This document shows, piece by piece, positions 11,301 through 24,700 of a DNA stretch of 64,000 nucleotides (positions are counted from its first letter, which is position 1; every line of letters begins with the position of its first letter). The position numbers and the translations under genes were made by a program. The stretch is taken from contig VWPU01005002.1 in assembly GCA_013398955.1 (NCBI GenBank), positions 144,301 to 208,300 on the forward strand, in the 5' to 3' direction. Under the pieces are notes generated by a model. That model saw nothing but the letters and a program-made list of their open reading frames with translations. It had not been told where the DNA came from and did no database searches. The DNA comes from Callaeas wilsoni. Its lineage: Eukaryota; Chordata; Aves; Passeriformes; Callaeidae.

Positions 11301-14300
11301 CTACAGTCTGAAAAATACTAAAGAAGTAATAAGGCATCAGGCCTGAGGTGAAGAAATCAGTCCACAAGTCAGGGCCAGGATCTAGCGTGTGGACAGGCAC
11401 AAGCAACAGGCTGCAACACCTACTGCAGAGTGTCCCAAGCAGGAACCAATCTCATTCCCAAGCAACTGTGGGAAGCCTCTGCCATGGGAAGCCTTCTTCC
11501 AGCTTTTGGTCAAAAAAGCCCCAAGGCAAAAAAGGCTTTTCAAATACCTCTTTCTGACCAGAGACGTGGCCTTGAGTGCAGAGGGCCAGACTCCTGGGAG
11601 GGGTGTGGAATCATGTTCCAGGCTCTGCCACTGCTATCCCGGAAGCAAGGGGGACTTTCTCTGCTGTCTGCTTTGCTCCATACATTGCAGTTTCTTCTGT
11701 GGAAAATGCTTTACAGGCTGGATGACTGACATGACTTCCTTCCTTAAGTCTCTCCTCTCTGATGTGGCCCTTTATTTACTCTTTAAAAAAAGCAATTGAC
11801 GGAATTTCAATTTAGATTATTTGAAATAACAAGATTTTAAAAGCAGGTCAGGGAGAGGAAATCACTGTTGGAAGGCCATAGCTAAACCACCAATTTCATC
11901 TTCAAAATGGATTTATATCTCATCCTCTCAAAAGTCCTATTAAAAAAAGCTTCAAGCCACAAGAACTGACATCAGGTCAACAGTATAACGTCTTCTTAAG
12001 CATCACGTTGATGGTACAAGTGTGTTCTCAGTGACATTTTAACCAATGAAAAATTCCCCTGTTCAAGTGTTGCTATAATTCAAAACCCAACTGAAACTTA
12101 CACAAATACCTCAACACTTTTCATCACTTACAGTAGTACTTTATGAGTTAAGGGCAGGTAATTTCAAGACAAAATATGTGCATCAAAGCTACCTTAAGGA
12201 ACTAGTACAGGAAATAATGACCTCAAAATGACTACTCACAGGATTAAATACTGTATGCAGGAGCCAGCAATTTTAACCTCATTAACTGTAGAGTAACCTC
12301 AGTTCACTAACTCAATTACTTAAATAATTTGCACAATCACTATTCCTTAATTACTAGCACAACTTTAATAGCAAAGGTGTAAAACTGTGGAGACATCATT
12401 AAAAAATAAAGTTGCTGGAGAATATTTACTAGGTTCTCCTCCAGTGCTTTAAATTAATTCTGCCTGAAAATGGAGCTTGGAAGAACACTGACTGTTGAAG
12501 CTACAGTCCTTCCAAATTTGTCTGTTGCTTTGGAAGAATTTGAGATGCAATCTGTGGAAATGGAGAGAGATTTAACAAACTCTGGATCTGATATAGGGAG
12601 ATCAGCTTCATAATCGTTTTTTTGTTGGCAGTCTTGCATACAAATTTAAGAGGCATGGGAATGGGCTCTGGATCAATTTTCTACTTTGATTGATGTGGGT
12701 GGTATGGTGGTGGTGTTTGATCATTCAGAAAAGCAGTAGAAAGGTTTGCAGACAAATAAGTGAACTGTCTTGAACTTGACACCCATTGAAAGAAGTGGGA
12801 GAAAATACCATCCTGGAAAGAAGGAGACAAGACAGCAAGAGAGACACCTGCAAGTTGTCAGGGTAAGGATCACTGTTAAACTGCAATCTCAGTAATTAGT
12901 TCATTGTGCATGGAAAATCAAAGGGATAGAGGAGGAAGTTCCAGGACATCTCTTGGAAAACTAGCAGGGAATGGAAGAGGAGAGGGAAGGAAAAAGGATT
13001 TCTCTAAGGGGTGCACTGAAGAAGCAATTAATCAGAGTGAGGAGAAGCAGTACCACAGTCACAGCTGAAAGCAGCAGAGGAGTCAAGCAGATCCTTTCTT
13101 TCCTCACAGTGCTGAAGGAAACTGCCCTGTCATGTAATTGGAAGTCAGATGCCGATTTTGAGCTTAGGTGAATACGGAGGCGTTGGGAATGTTTTTAATA
13201 GAGCGGACTGAGACACAGAACTCGCTTCAGTTTTAGTGCAAAAACAAAGTTTGCATGAATTGGTTCATTATAATACTTACTTATGTTATTTTTTCCCCTG
13301 CTTTCTACAGCTGTGTAAAGCATGAGAGTAAGGAAACTGTCCCCATTAGATCTATTCATTCCACAACAATAATACATACAGTACAACAACAGAACATGAA
13401 TGAGCCACAAAATAATGAGCTTGTAAAATCTATGGAGGCAAGAAGTCCGTTTTCTTAACCTGCTGAGAAATAGACTACAGAAGCATTTAACCAATTATCT
13501 GTATACTCTGCCCTTTTCTCAGCATATGTGGAAGCACAGGCTCTCTTCTGTGACACCTTGGGAGAGAAGCTGCCAAGCATGGCTCTGCCTCCGCTGCTGC
13601 AGCTACACCCACTCCTGTACTCTGTGGCAGCATCACGGAGCAGCAGTTTCCTTTTTCTTCCTGTGAATGTGAGTGAATGTCCACCAGTCCTAGAACTGGG
13701 AATCCAGACACAGTGCTGCCAGTGACTAACCCAGCCTCCATCACCCTGAAATCCGGAGGGAACACAGTGAATTCTTCAATAAGGTATATCCACCTTTGTT
13801 GATTGCCAGAGTTGTAGAGTCTCTTCTTAGCACAATGCACTTAAGAAACTGTCATTGTTGTTTCACACGAGATATGTGCACATGTATGCCATTTTTATGA
13901 ACTATCTTCCTTTCTAGAGATGAAAGTTATCTGCCTCTGGTGTCTTTCTCTCTTGGGTTTTGGATCCTTAGTGATGTTTCCATACAGGAGCTCTGTTTAT
14001 CTCCCTGTAAGTGCCAGTCTGGATTGATTTCCTTTCCTCAGCAAATTCCAGTCACTCTCTACAGAATGATTTCCAAATCTTGCTGTGATCTCTCTCTGGC
14101 ATTTGGCTGCAGTCCAGGTCCTTCTGGAACCTGACATCACACTAAGGTCACTTTCTTAAGTGTAGGTTTGTGACTAAGTTGTGACAAAAGAGGAAACAAT
14201 TTTACTTTCTGCTTTCCCCCTTTATTTAACAAGGTGCTGTATATACAGATTTCTGTCTCTATACCAGCTCCTGAAATGTTTTAGTGCTTTAATCTTAGTG

Positions 14301-14769
14301 TTTTAGTTTCACATTTAGCAGTAATATAAAATAGCAGCAGCTCAGTTCAGTGCTTTAGCAGTATTTCTATTACTTCCAGTGCCTGATCCAGCTATTCTAA
14401 AGTTAGTTTCTGGATCTCAACATTGTGCCTCTGCCTGCCTTTAGACCATAGGCTTCTCAGTGCCTGCTGTGTCTGTACAGTCCTGACCAAAGATCCTCCC
14501 TCACCCACTGCAACTGTTCTGAGACCCGGAGCAACGTCTGCAATAAAATAAATGTGTTTTTATTCCTGTGTCACACAGAGCGTGTCAGGCTTAGAAGTGT
14601 TTGTTATACTGTTCTAGGAGAGAAATTTAATGTGTCTAGCTACTCTTAAGTTTTGCAGGGTCGATTTCCAAATCCAGGAAGGCATATGCCCAACACAGCC
14701 ACTCAAACAGACACAACAACCACTGCTCCAAATTTTGGCTTCACTTCATCTCATTACAAAAAGCAGCTC
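11301..14769. other. Non-coding stretch, nothing identified
   Basis: Overlapping short frames on both strands at 11340-11800 reflect locally higher GC content rather than a gene. A strong acceptor-like tract ends at about 13310 on the plus strand, and another on the minus strand near 12962 fronts a segment with stops in all frames. I see no conserved domain or RNA gene. Confidence 0.5.
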
Positions 14770-14850
14770 ATGTCCTGCTGTGGAGGAGGTGCAGGATTAT
14801 GCAGGAGGTCAGACTCCATCATTCTGCTGATCACTTCTGTCCTTTACTGT
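14770..14850 (+). mobile_element. Possible ancient CR1 3'-end relic
   Basis: The stretch 'aggaggtcagactccatcat' followed by 'gatcacttctgtcc' resembles the sense-strand CR1 3' block ('ggttggactagatgatc...aggtcccttccaacc'). Only about 50 bp can be matched, so the call is weak. Confidence 0.35.
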
Positions 14851-16112
14851 CTAAAAATAAGTTTTCAAAGCCCTTCTTAGGTCTAATAGAGGCTTCGTAA
14901 GAAATCCTTGAACTGAGATCCATTTCTGGATCAGCAGAATGGATCCATTTGCAAGTCAAGGCTCTGATCCAGCAGAGAGATACATTCTTATCCTTTACTA
15001 GCAGTTTTTAAAATTCTAAATGTTGATGCTTCATTCCGCACTTCCTGCAATTTCTTTTAAGTGACTTTCACAAAGGACAGTTGGCGAGTATTCAGTACTC
15101 AACTTTGTACAGGAGCTGGTTGTCACAAAAAGTGCAAAGCAATATTCCAGCAAATTTCCTTGTCCTCCTGCACTTCAGTGGGGTTATTTGCTGTTGCTCA
15201 TGAACATTTGATTTGCAGCAGCAGCACAGGTGATATTACCAGTTTCTTCTTCTATCCTCAAGCTAATAACTCATTGTACAATAGGAAGCCAGTATAATAA
15301 GATTGAAAATGGAAAAAAGAAGTTTTTGGGAAATATCTAATTCCTGAAATGAGAGAGGTTGCATCAATTTTTGTCTTTTTTTCCTAACCAAAAATCACAA
15401 ATTACTATTTTCACATTATTTTTATAGCAGCTGCTGAATATGCTTATGGCAATTTCCACTTAAAAGAATAACCATGATTTTTGAAGACTTGCCCTGTATT
15501 AAAATGTTTGGGCCTAGAATTATCTGGTGTCTGAGCAATACAATATTACATAAAATTCTTGGATTTTAATAATATTTCTGGATATGGATCAGTTAATAAA
15601 CTTTGTTTCACCAACCACCTAACAGATACCCAGCTATGACTGCTTAATGAATGTTTCCCTGAAATGAAATCTAGAACACTTCAAACTACCAGACTGATGG
15701 AAAAAATAATTCTCTGTAAGAAAAACCTTGTTGCAGATTCAATTCGACATGTCTGAATCTCACTTTATTTCAATTGGCAGCATTTTCACCTTTGAAAATC
15801 TCATATAGCATTGTGGAGATCTTTTATGTTCACAGTGATTATTTACTGAACAATATGCTAAAATAGGTTGCTGGAAGTGCAAGGCCAACTGTTCCCATGC
15901 AGTCCAACTTCTATAGGTGCTGTATCCCTTCTGGACCTATAGGTTCTGCAGGGAAAGGTAGGCACAGAGCCTTTCCCAGGGGCAGGCTTGAAATGCTTGA
16001 ATATTACATTAGGACTAAAGGCCTGCACACTTCGAAGTGGTGTTACACAAAGCCAAGTGGCCCAACTGCAAAGGTTTAGCCCTCTCCCTGCTCTGGGGCA
16101 CAAAGTGCAGTG
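14851..16112. other. Non-coding stretch
   Basis: No gene, RNA or repeat identified. It is AT-rich, with only short frames. Confidence 0.5.
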
Positions 16113-16262
16113 CTGCACCAGCAATGGGAGCTGCAGCTGGTCATGGAAGCTGCAGCTGGTGATGGAAGCTGCACCTGCAATAGGAGCTGCAGCTGGTGAT
16201 GGAAGCTGCACCTGCAATGGCAGCTGCACCTGCAACGGCAGCCATGCAGCCCATGACAGCTG
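16113..16262. repeat. 18/19-bp minisatellite (about 8 copies)
   Basis: A degenerate tandem array with unit close to CTGCAGCTGGTGATGGAAG or its 18-bp variant CTGCACCTGCAATGGCAG. About eight units can be counted, the last two degraded. The mix of 18- and 19-bp units breaks the reading frame, which argues against a coding repeat. Frames on both strands across it (for example 15858-16298) are open only because the repeat is GC-rich and stop-poor. Confidence 0.85.
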
Positions 16263-17599
16263 CCTGCTGCTGGCCTCGGCTGCAGGTGTCAGGTGCATGC
16301 AGCCACCAGCCAGATGTCACCTGTGCATTCTCTGGAGGGTGTGCAACGTGCCCTGGAGAAGACTGTGACACCTTGGGCTGCCACACTTCCATCTTTCTTT
16401 TCATGAGAAGGGAAGACTGGAGGCTAGGAACAAGCCCCGGTGCTTGAGCTTACATTACAAACCTGACACAGGGAGATGCCAACCAGCCCTAGTAGGAATC
16501 CAAGCTGGACCAGGACAGGTTTGCTTTGTAGTCCTGTTGTACAACCCTGAGCTCAAAGCAATAAATCAGCTTCCTCGTTTCCATCTTAACACTTTTATAG
16601 CCCCTGCTACAGACACTGCCTCATAATATTATCACAAAAAAATAATATTTGTGATGATGGTGGAGTTGAATCAGCAATGAGTGCAACTTAGGCACTGGGC
16701 TGATGATGAACAGTGCATCACTGACTGTGCAGAGGCAGCCACAGCTACTGTAACGAAACATTGGGGACTGTGGTTCCTGTGATAAACAATATGCCACTTC
16801 CTTGCTTCTTCCACCAAAGCACTGTATAAGAGACTGCTGATCAGCTGCATGTAGGTGACATAGCAGTTGCCAAATTGCTAATTTATTGGGGTTTTTCAAG
16901 CAAATAGCAGCAGTGGCTGTGGAAGAACTATTAGCGAATGTGAAAATGGATTTTGCTCCATAATTGTCAGAACATTGTAATACATTGGTAATGAGACAGT
17001 TTTAGGCAGCTCCACCTTTTTTCCAAAATCATTAATTGGAACCGTTCAGCTAAGCCAATGGTGTACATTTCTCTTGAGTTCATGAACTGGCTTTTGACAA
17101 AAATCACACAGACAGGAAAAGGGGAAGAAAACCCACAAAGGTGGAGCGAAGACATCCTAGTTAGAGATTGGCTTTATTTTTATGGCATAAGAGAAAGGAT
17201 ACCAAAAAAGACCTTTTCATCAAACAAATACCTTTCAATCTTGTCAGTTCAACATGTGTGGGTATTTCAGCTGCTAGAATGAACTACAAAACATCACAAA
17301 CACCAGCTGCAGGTGAATCCTCTCTGGTATCCACACTGGGGTTGCAGCATCATTTTTGCAAAAGCAACAAAACAAAACAGAGCTTACTATACCTGCTGAG
17401 GAAGGAAGGCAGCACAGGAGAACATCTGCTCCAAGGACAAAGATTTTGCAACCTCTGTGGGTAACCTGTGCCACTGTTTGATCAGCCTTTGAGAAAACAT
17501 TTAAGTGGAACTTCCTGTATTTCAAATTGTGCCAATTACCTCTCCTCTACTGGGCACTAGAGTCTGGTTCTGTCATCTTTACTTCCTCATCCCAACCCA
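16263..17599. other. Non-coding stretch
   Basis: Short overlapping frames only. Nothing identified. Confidence 0.5.
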
Positions 17600-17915
17600 A
17601 TCAGGTATTTATGCCAATGGGTAAGATGCCCTGAGCCTTCTCTTCTCCAGGCTGTACAGTCCCAGCTCTCCCAGGCCCACATTATATGACAAATGCACCA
17701 GTCCCTTAATCTTCTTTGTGGCCTTTCGCTGGACTTGCTCCAGTACATTCACGTCTCTCTTGTGCTGGGGAGCCCAAACTGAACCCAGAACTCCAGAGAT
17801 GTCTCACAAGAGCTGAACGGAGGGGGAGGATCACCACCCTCAGCCTGGTGACACCCTGCCTGCTGCAGTACATGGGCACAGCCAATCAGGTCCCCGGTGC
17901 CAAAAGACAACACAA
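17600..17915 (-). mobile_element. CR1 LINE internal fragment without 3' tail
   Basis: On the plus strand: 'tcaggtatttatgcc', 'ctgagccttctcttctccag', 'gctgtacagtcccagctctc', 'gtggcctttcgctggacttg' and 'ctggggagcccaaactgaac', i.e. reversed CR1 sequence just upstream of the family's 3' tail. The tail itself is missing. A second, complete CR1 3' end begins only a few bases on, at 17922, in the same orientation. This is either an older copy hit by the next insertion or two fragments joined by a deletion. Confidence 0.88.
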
Positions 17916-17921
17916 AACCTG

Positions 17922-19205
17922 TCATAGAATCATAGAACCATTTAGATTGGAAAAGATCTGTAAGATGATTGAGTCCAGCTGTTAATTTTGCACTGCCAAG
18001 TCCACCACAAAACGCTGTCCCCAAGTGCCACATCTACACATCTTGTACATATCTTCAGGGATGGTGACTCCACCACTTCCCTGAGAAGCTTATTCCAATG
18101 TTTGACAACCTCTTCTGTGAAGAAATCTTTCCTAATATCAAATCTAAACTTCCCTTGGTGCAAATTGAGGTCATTTCCCCTTGTCTTTTGTTTGTTACTT
18201 GGGAGAAGAGACAACACTTCTTCCCTAAAACCTTTCAGATAGGTGTAGAGAGCAATAAGGTCTCCCCTGAGCCTCCTTTTCTCCAGGTTAAACATCAACT
18301 CCCTTAGCTGCTCTTCACAGGATTTGTGCTTCTGACTCTTCTCCAGCTCCATTCCCATTCTCTGCATGGGTTCCAGTACCTCAGTGTCTTTCTGGTAGTG
18401 AGGGGGCCAGAACTAGACACAAGATGCAAGGTGTGGCCTCAGCAGGGGGACAATCACTGCCCTGGTCCTGCTGGCCACACTACTTCTGATGCAGGCCAGG
18501 ACGCCCTTGGCCTTCTTGGCCACCTGGGCACACCCTGGCTCATGTTCAGCATCTGCCAACCCCAGGTCCTTTTCCTCCAGGCACCTTTCCAGCCACTCCT
18601 CCCCCAGACTGTAGTGCTGCATGGGGTTGTTGTGACCCAAGTTCAGGACCCAGCGCTTCACCTTCTGGAGCCTCATACAGTTGATCCACCCTGTCATTAT
18701 CCCTCGGCAGAGCCTTCCCACACTCCAGCAGATCAACATGCCTGCCCAGTTTGGGGTCACCTGCAAACTGGCAGAGGGTACCCTCAATCCCCACACACAG
18801 TTTATCGATGAAGACATTAAACTGGATTCACCGTAGGACTGAGCCCTGGGGAACACCACTTGTGACCGGCCACCACCTGGATGTGGCTCCATTCATCACC
18901 ACTCTCTGGATCCAGCCAGGTTTTTACCCAGCCAAGAGTACACACATCCAAGTCACAAACAGCCAATTTCTCCAGCAGAATGCTGTGGGAAATGGTGTCA
19001 TAGACTTTACTGAACTCTGCGTAGACATCACCACAGCCTTTCCCTCATCCACTAAGGGCGTCATCCTGTCATAGAAGGAGATCAGACTGGTCATGCAGGA
19101 TATGCCTTTTCTAAATTCATGCTGGCTAGGCCTGATCCTCCATTGTTCTGTATGTGCCATAGCACTCAGTATGAGCTGCTCCATAAAAACTTCATTAATG
19201 GGAAA
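17922..19205 (-). mobile_element. Long CR1 LINE copy with remnant reverse-transcriptase C-terminus
   Basis: The longest repeat in the window. Its 3' end is at 17922 ('tcatagaatcatagaacc') and it extends about 1.28 kb towards its 5' end near 19205. Translation in minus-strand frames gives CR1 ORF2 C-terminal pieces: SLISFYDRMTPLVDEGKA (about 19050-19115), the segment after the RT active site; ACIRSSVASRTRAVIVPL (about 18434-18490), a typical CR1 C-terminal block; and EEQLRELMFNLEKRRLRG, the translated tail repeat (about 18245-18310). The pieces lie in different frames and are broken by stops and frameshifts, so the copy is dead. The endonuclease domain and RT core are absent through 5' truncation. 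Confidence 0.95.
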
Positions 19206-22200
19206 CAAAACATCAAAATCCAGTCTGAAGGAGCAACTTTTTACTGGGCTGCCTAAGGTTGTCTTACCTTCAGAATGAGGTTCAACTCATCACTTTTGGT
19301 CATTACCCACCACAACAATATCCATGTTCAAAAATACAGTGTGCAGGAGAGAAAGTTTTTCCTCATTAATGTCCAAGCATTTGTAGAAGTTGGAAACTAC
19401 TCAGCCAGACAGCTAGGAAATGTAAAGGCAACATCAGAAAGCTGGGTGGGGGAGAACTTTTTCAAATATTTTGGGACATTATGCTGAGGGATTTTTTTTT
19501 ATTCCTATACCTGATCTACCTAATCTTTTGTCATTTTCAGATAACACTAGCATACATAAAAAAGCTATTCATCTATTAAGCTGGAAGCCATGTAGAAGCC
19601 ATTCTCTAGCCCTTCTCATTGTGCAGAGACTACAGCTGTCAAATGTTGACACTTTTTTTTTTTGCCTGTTTAAGAGACAATCAATTTATAGAACAGTTTC
19701 ACAAGTCTATGCAGTTTATCTTCACAAGTCTTTTTAGTTTAGCTTTTGGATTGAAATGCTTCAAGCACTTCAAACAAGTATCACATGGCTCTCTGAAGCC
19801 TGCTACAGAAATCATAATAAAAGGCCTATTGTAGAAGAAGCATAACTAAACACACAAGAAGACATGATTCATTGGGACTGGGACAATTCAATGTCTTCTG
19901 TAGACAAGTATTTACTTCTTCCTGATTCACCATTACCTGAAGTATTTCTCTAAGCAGCAGCAAAGTGCCAAAGGCAAGAAGAATTTTAACAGCTCAGCAT
20001 ATGAATAACAGACTTATACTGAGACACAGCCAACTGAAACTGTCATAAGTAAGATGAGACAGGCAGGTTTGCTCAGAGATTGAACACTATAAGCAACTCA
20101 GTAGTGCTGGCTGCAGATGTGCCCTGTGCACACACACATTGGAGAAAGGCAATGAAAGCCCATAAAAATGGATATAAAATGAGAGAAACTTTTAGAGATG
20201 TAGTGCAACCTGGAAAGGGGTGTGGAACTATAACCAAAACGAGACTCCTACTCTATGGAGAGAAATGGAATTTTGTAGGTGTTTGAAATAAAAGATCTGT
20301 AGTGAAAAAAAGCAGGCTGTGTATCAATTCCTTTTTTGAATGAAAAAACTTATAAGTTTGATTAAACCCTCAAGTCAAAGGTACACCTAACTGGACAGGA
20401 GAGAAATTGAGATGTTATTCTTGGTGAGCCAAGGTGGAAAGAAGATATTCATTGAGATTAATCAAAAAGTTAACTGAAAGTATTTAAACAAACCTGGCAG
20501 AAGAGCTAGAGGCTTTACTGCAGGTGTCTGGGAAGACTGAGAATGTCTCCAAAGGGCTCAACATCCAAAGCTGCAATTTTTGCTGTGGAAAAGCATCCAA
20601 AGTAAGGTTGAAACGTGGCTTCTGAATTGCTTTTGATGGTTTTAAGAGGTTCGATCATATGTTTGCTATGTATAAGAAAGGAGCCAGAGTCAACACATTT
20701 CTGGACTAAAATCTCTGTAACTATAAAAAGCCAAGAAAGATCATTTCTAAATATGCATTTTAAGTATTAGGTAGATACTTGATAGTAGATACTCACACAA
20801 GAAAGGAGTTGATTTATACAACAAATTTTTGTTCTAGGCAAAAGGACAAAATCCTTGTTATTTTGCACAAAATGACCCTCAGAGGATATGAACTAGCTTC
20901 ATTTTTCTTTGGAAGCCTCTCAATGCCTCATATTTCATGGATGATGGATAGTTGTCCATATTTGACAGGAAGACCTGCCATGCAGGAAGGCACCTTTAAG
21001 ACAAGAATCACAGAATAGCTGTTTGTGATAATGGTTTACGGCACACTTGCAGCACATATGAAATCCCTTCAGATTCAAAGATGATTTTTATAAAAAAGAT
21101 AAAACCAGAACTGAATTCTGGGGACAATCAGGCAATAAATCCATGTGATTGTGGAAGAGTCATAAATCAGGCAAAGATCTGCCCAGCAGTGTAACCCACT
21201 TGCCAGCAGAGTTATCTGAAACATTTAAGTCTCTGGCAGCAATTTTAACTAAAGAATCCACTGTAATTAACTCATTAGCAGTTGTTCCAATGAGTTTAGC
21301 ACTATAAGCCTCTGAGGCTCCAGAAAGCTAGATATTTCAGAGGCTGTAAATTTTGCTAGAATGTGGCAGATATTTGCACAAGGCTTTCCTCAGTAAACAA
21401 GTGAGTTCAACCATCTTCCACTTCTTGGGAAAATGTAACCTTTGTGGCAACCCTTCCTGGCAGAACACATCCTACAGTGCTTTTCCATGGCTGCTCAGGC
21501 TACATAGCAAGGCCAGCAATAAACATGCATCCTTTTATGCTTAACAGTCAGGTCTTTCATTACTTTTGGGGCTAAAACAAAACCTCCTACAGCTACAGCT
21601 CCATTAGGGACTACAGCAGCTGGCAGTACTGACTTTGTGCAGCAAAGAACAATAGATGTATAACACACAAAGGTCATTTCTGTGACGGAGTGGGACCTGC
21701 TCTAACAAGTTATGAATATGCAATAGAAAATGGAGTTTGACAGGTGTTTTCTGTTCTCCAGGCTGAAGTCCTACACAATGTGGAAATCTCTTCCCTCCAC
21801 TGGGTCTTGCAAAAGATGCTTAAACCCACTAGAGCATCACACCAAGCCCCATATCAGTCAATGCTGCTCCTTGACCAGGAGTGCATGACCCAAAGGGTTC
21901 CCTTGAAAAGCATCCCAGGCAGGAGCACCTTATCCAAGTCCACACTGCCTGGCTTCAGGCACTGAGTAAGCACAGGCCACTGGGGGGCCAACTATGCTGT
22001 CACCAACTGCACCCTCACTTAGATCTCACCCAAATTCTCTGTACTTGCCATGTACAATCACAGAATGCTGCCTAGACAACACTAATCCCAGTGTGCAGGT
22101 GGGACCAGAGGGTCTTTCTGACCTAGGCAGCCCTCGGCATCCCCTGGCCCTTTTCATCGGGGCACAGCCTTCCAGTAAAAACATATTGCGGCAAAAGAGG

Positions 22201-24409
22201 GAGAAAAGCCACTCCACACCAGGATAACCATGCTTTCCACAGCTATCTGTTCAGAATCCATCCTTGCCAGTATGCCCCAAGGACAACACATGCAACTCTT
22301 GGCCCTCACTAGGCTGGACTCCTTGAAGATCCCCGTTCCATGGAGGGTGCTCTGCTCCAAGTCTTTCTGGCATACATGTGTTTTACCACCATCCCTGTCA
22401 ACTCTGCTTCTACCAGTCATGTCACAGTCCTCCCCATGAAGAAGCAGGGAGTCACAGAGACACCGTGCCATGTTTTCCTATGGGATTGGCTCTGACATGC
22501 ACAACAGAGCTAGAAAAGCCTAGCCTTCCCTCAGTTCATATGCCTAGTACAACTCTTTATACTTTAAGGCAGGAAATCTGGACAGACGTGTTGCTTTGAG
22601 AATAACAACACATGTTTCAGCACTTAAGTTGTTTCTTGTATCAGATGCTCAATGCAGAATCATCTGCATTTTATTTTAAAATATTGAGAGAAACATTTTA
22701 TGAACTGTCATTATCTAGTTTGGCAGATAAAACATGTAGCTGCGTCATAGTTTCTAGAGTTTCATCACAGTATGCTAGTAGTTAAGCATTTTCTAATGAA
22801 AGCTAGAGTTTGTAGATACTGACAACATACCAAAACTGCAGGGAGTAGAAAAACACAAAACCAGACAATTCTGAAAGACTTCAGTGAAGATCATGAGAAT
22901 TTGCAGTCCAGCCAATGCCTGCTCAAGTCTGGGTACAGCTAAAAACAAGCACCCTGGGATGCTGCTCTCTTTCTTTTAGATCTGGACCCTGCTGACACTA
23001 AAAGAGGACTGGGGGAGGAAAGAACACCTCTGCTATGGAGGCTGGGAGGAACAGGACAGCCCAGTCCTGACACACCCGGGGCGCTGGTCTGACTTTGTTT
23101 AGCTCTGCCTGCAGCCAAACTCCGGCTTGCAATAGTGATTATACAGCTCCTAGTGCACCTAAAACACGGCTCCTCAAAAGCCATGAGGAGATGTAAAATC
23201 TATTGGGCCAAACATCCTCCCAGCCATGTCCAGGACAGCTGGCAGCTCAGCCACAGACCAAACACACTTAGAAAAGGCACCAAATCTCCCCTGCTCTGCT
23301 GGCAGAGCAGCAGCCCTGTGTTGGTGGGCTTGAGCCCTCCAGGAAGATAACCTCCCACCACTCCTGTGGTGTTGGCACTAGGTGACTGTTTGTGTCAGGG
23401 CAGACAGGACAGACCATCCCAGAAGAAAGTAAAAAGCAGCAGCAAGTTCCGAGCAAGACAGGACCTCACTTCAGCTCCATCAGAGTGTGCCAGCCAGTTG
23501 AGGATACAGCCCCTGAAGCAGCAGTTTCGAAACTCTGCTGTAGCTGATAGCTGAGGTAGCTGTCCCCATATCTTTAGCTAATTTTCATATGCAAATAGGG
23601 TCTCATCTTGCATGTCTGATGAATAACCTTTACTACTGCTACTGATGTCCTTTTCAGCACAGATAGACTGTGCACTTGCCACAATCAAACCTAGGTACAA
23701 ACCTAGTCTACCTCGGTCTGCTGCATTCCAGTTTTTGGAGGAGGAAAGGACTAAATTTGAAGCTTAATTATTTAAAGTAAATTAGTTTCCTCACTTAAGA
23801 GTTAGAGATGTGATTTAACAAGTTGGGGACTGACATTTAAAAGTTTAGTGGTGAGTCAGACTGTGCCAAAAGGGTGCAATTGAGAACAGAGTGAAAAGTG
23901 AATGTAAACTCTCTGGAGCTTTAATCTTGATTGCAATATTACTGACAAAACTCAGCCCAGAACTGACCCAGATTTATCTTGCCTAGCTTTTTAAACATAG
24001 ATGTGACACCCCATTTAGAAACTGTTGTCCTACACACCATCTGTAGTTTATGGAGAAAAATCAAGACCTCTGGGGGAAATCAGCCTGATCTGAATCCCAG
24101 ATCTCAACAGCCTGTTAGCAGTATTTCCTTCCCTTTTAAAAGAAGCCTCCTGATTGCATCACCCCTTGCATCTGTGAGCTGTAGGAGTCAGGCTGTTCAT
24201 AAAAATCTGCTTTAGACACCAGAACATCTAGAACTTACTATCTCTACTCAACTTTGCTAGCTTGCTGTCATGCCTGCTCTGTCACTCTCCAACAATGACC
24301 ACGGAGGGTTCCTGTGGTTTAGGGGCTCGCCCCAGCAGGTGCCCTTCTGCACACACAGCAGGTATTGCTCACATCCATGCCGCTAGTCTAAAGTGTGGAG
24401 TTTACACAG
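19206..24409. other. Non-coding stretch, nothing identified
   Basis: Only short frames occur. GC content rises slightly at 21750-22560 and 22930-23560, where overlapping frames occur on both strands without splice or domain support. A minus-strand AAG|GTAAGA donor at about 19269 has no convincing partner acceptor. Confidence 0.5.
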
Positions 24410-24700
24410 CCATCTGGAGCACATCTCCAGCTGATTTTGAGCACCCACAGGCACAGGACTCCAGGTGAAACCTCATGAGCCTTGTTTAACACCTGCCATT
24501 TTGTGGAGGGCCCCATGGCGACCAGGGACACTGCTCTGCTGTCCAACAGGACCCACACTCCTCTTCCAAAAAGCTGCCCCAGCCTATACTGGTATTTGGG
24601 GTTATCCTGCCTCAGCTGTAGGTCATTTTGGCCAGACTGCCAGGATGCTTCTGAATAGCAGCCCCGTTCTCCAGCCTATCAACCTGGGGTCATACAGGGA
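24410..24700 (-). mobile_element. CR1 LINE internal fragment, diverged
   Basis: Plus-strand order matches reversed CR1 ORF2 3' sequence: 'gcacaggactccaggtgaaa', 'cccagcctatactggtattt', 'ggggttatcctgcctcagct', 'gtaggtcattttggcc', 'gcttctgaatagcagccc' and 'tctccagcctatcaacc'. The copy lacks the 3' tail and is clearly more diverged than the copy at 17922. Confidence 0.7.

Noticed and set aside
15858..16298. 146-codon minus-strand frame and 126-codon plus-strand frame
   Set aside because: Both are produced by the stop-poor minisatellite. The 18/19-bp unit mix is not frame-preserving.
18326..18892. Frames of 159-161 codons on both strands
   Set aside because: They lie entirely inside the CR1 copy. 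The minus-strand one is decayed CR1 ORF2 and the plus-strand one its shadow.
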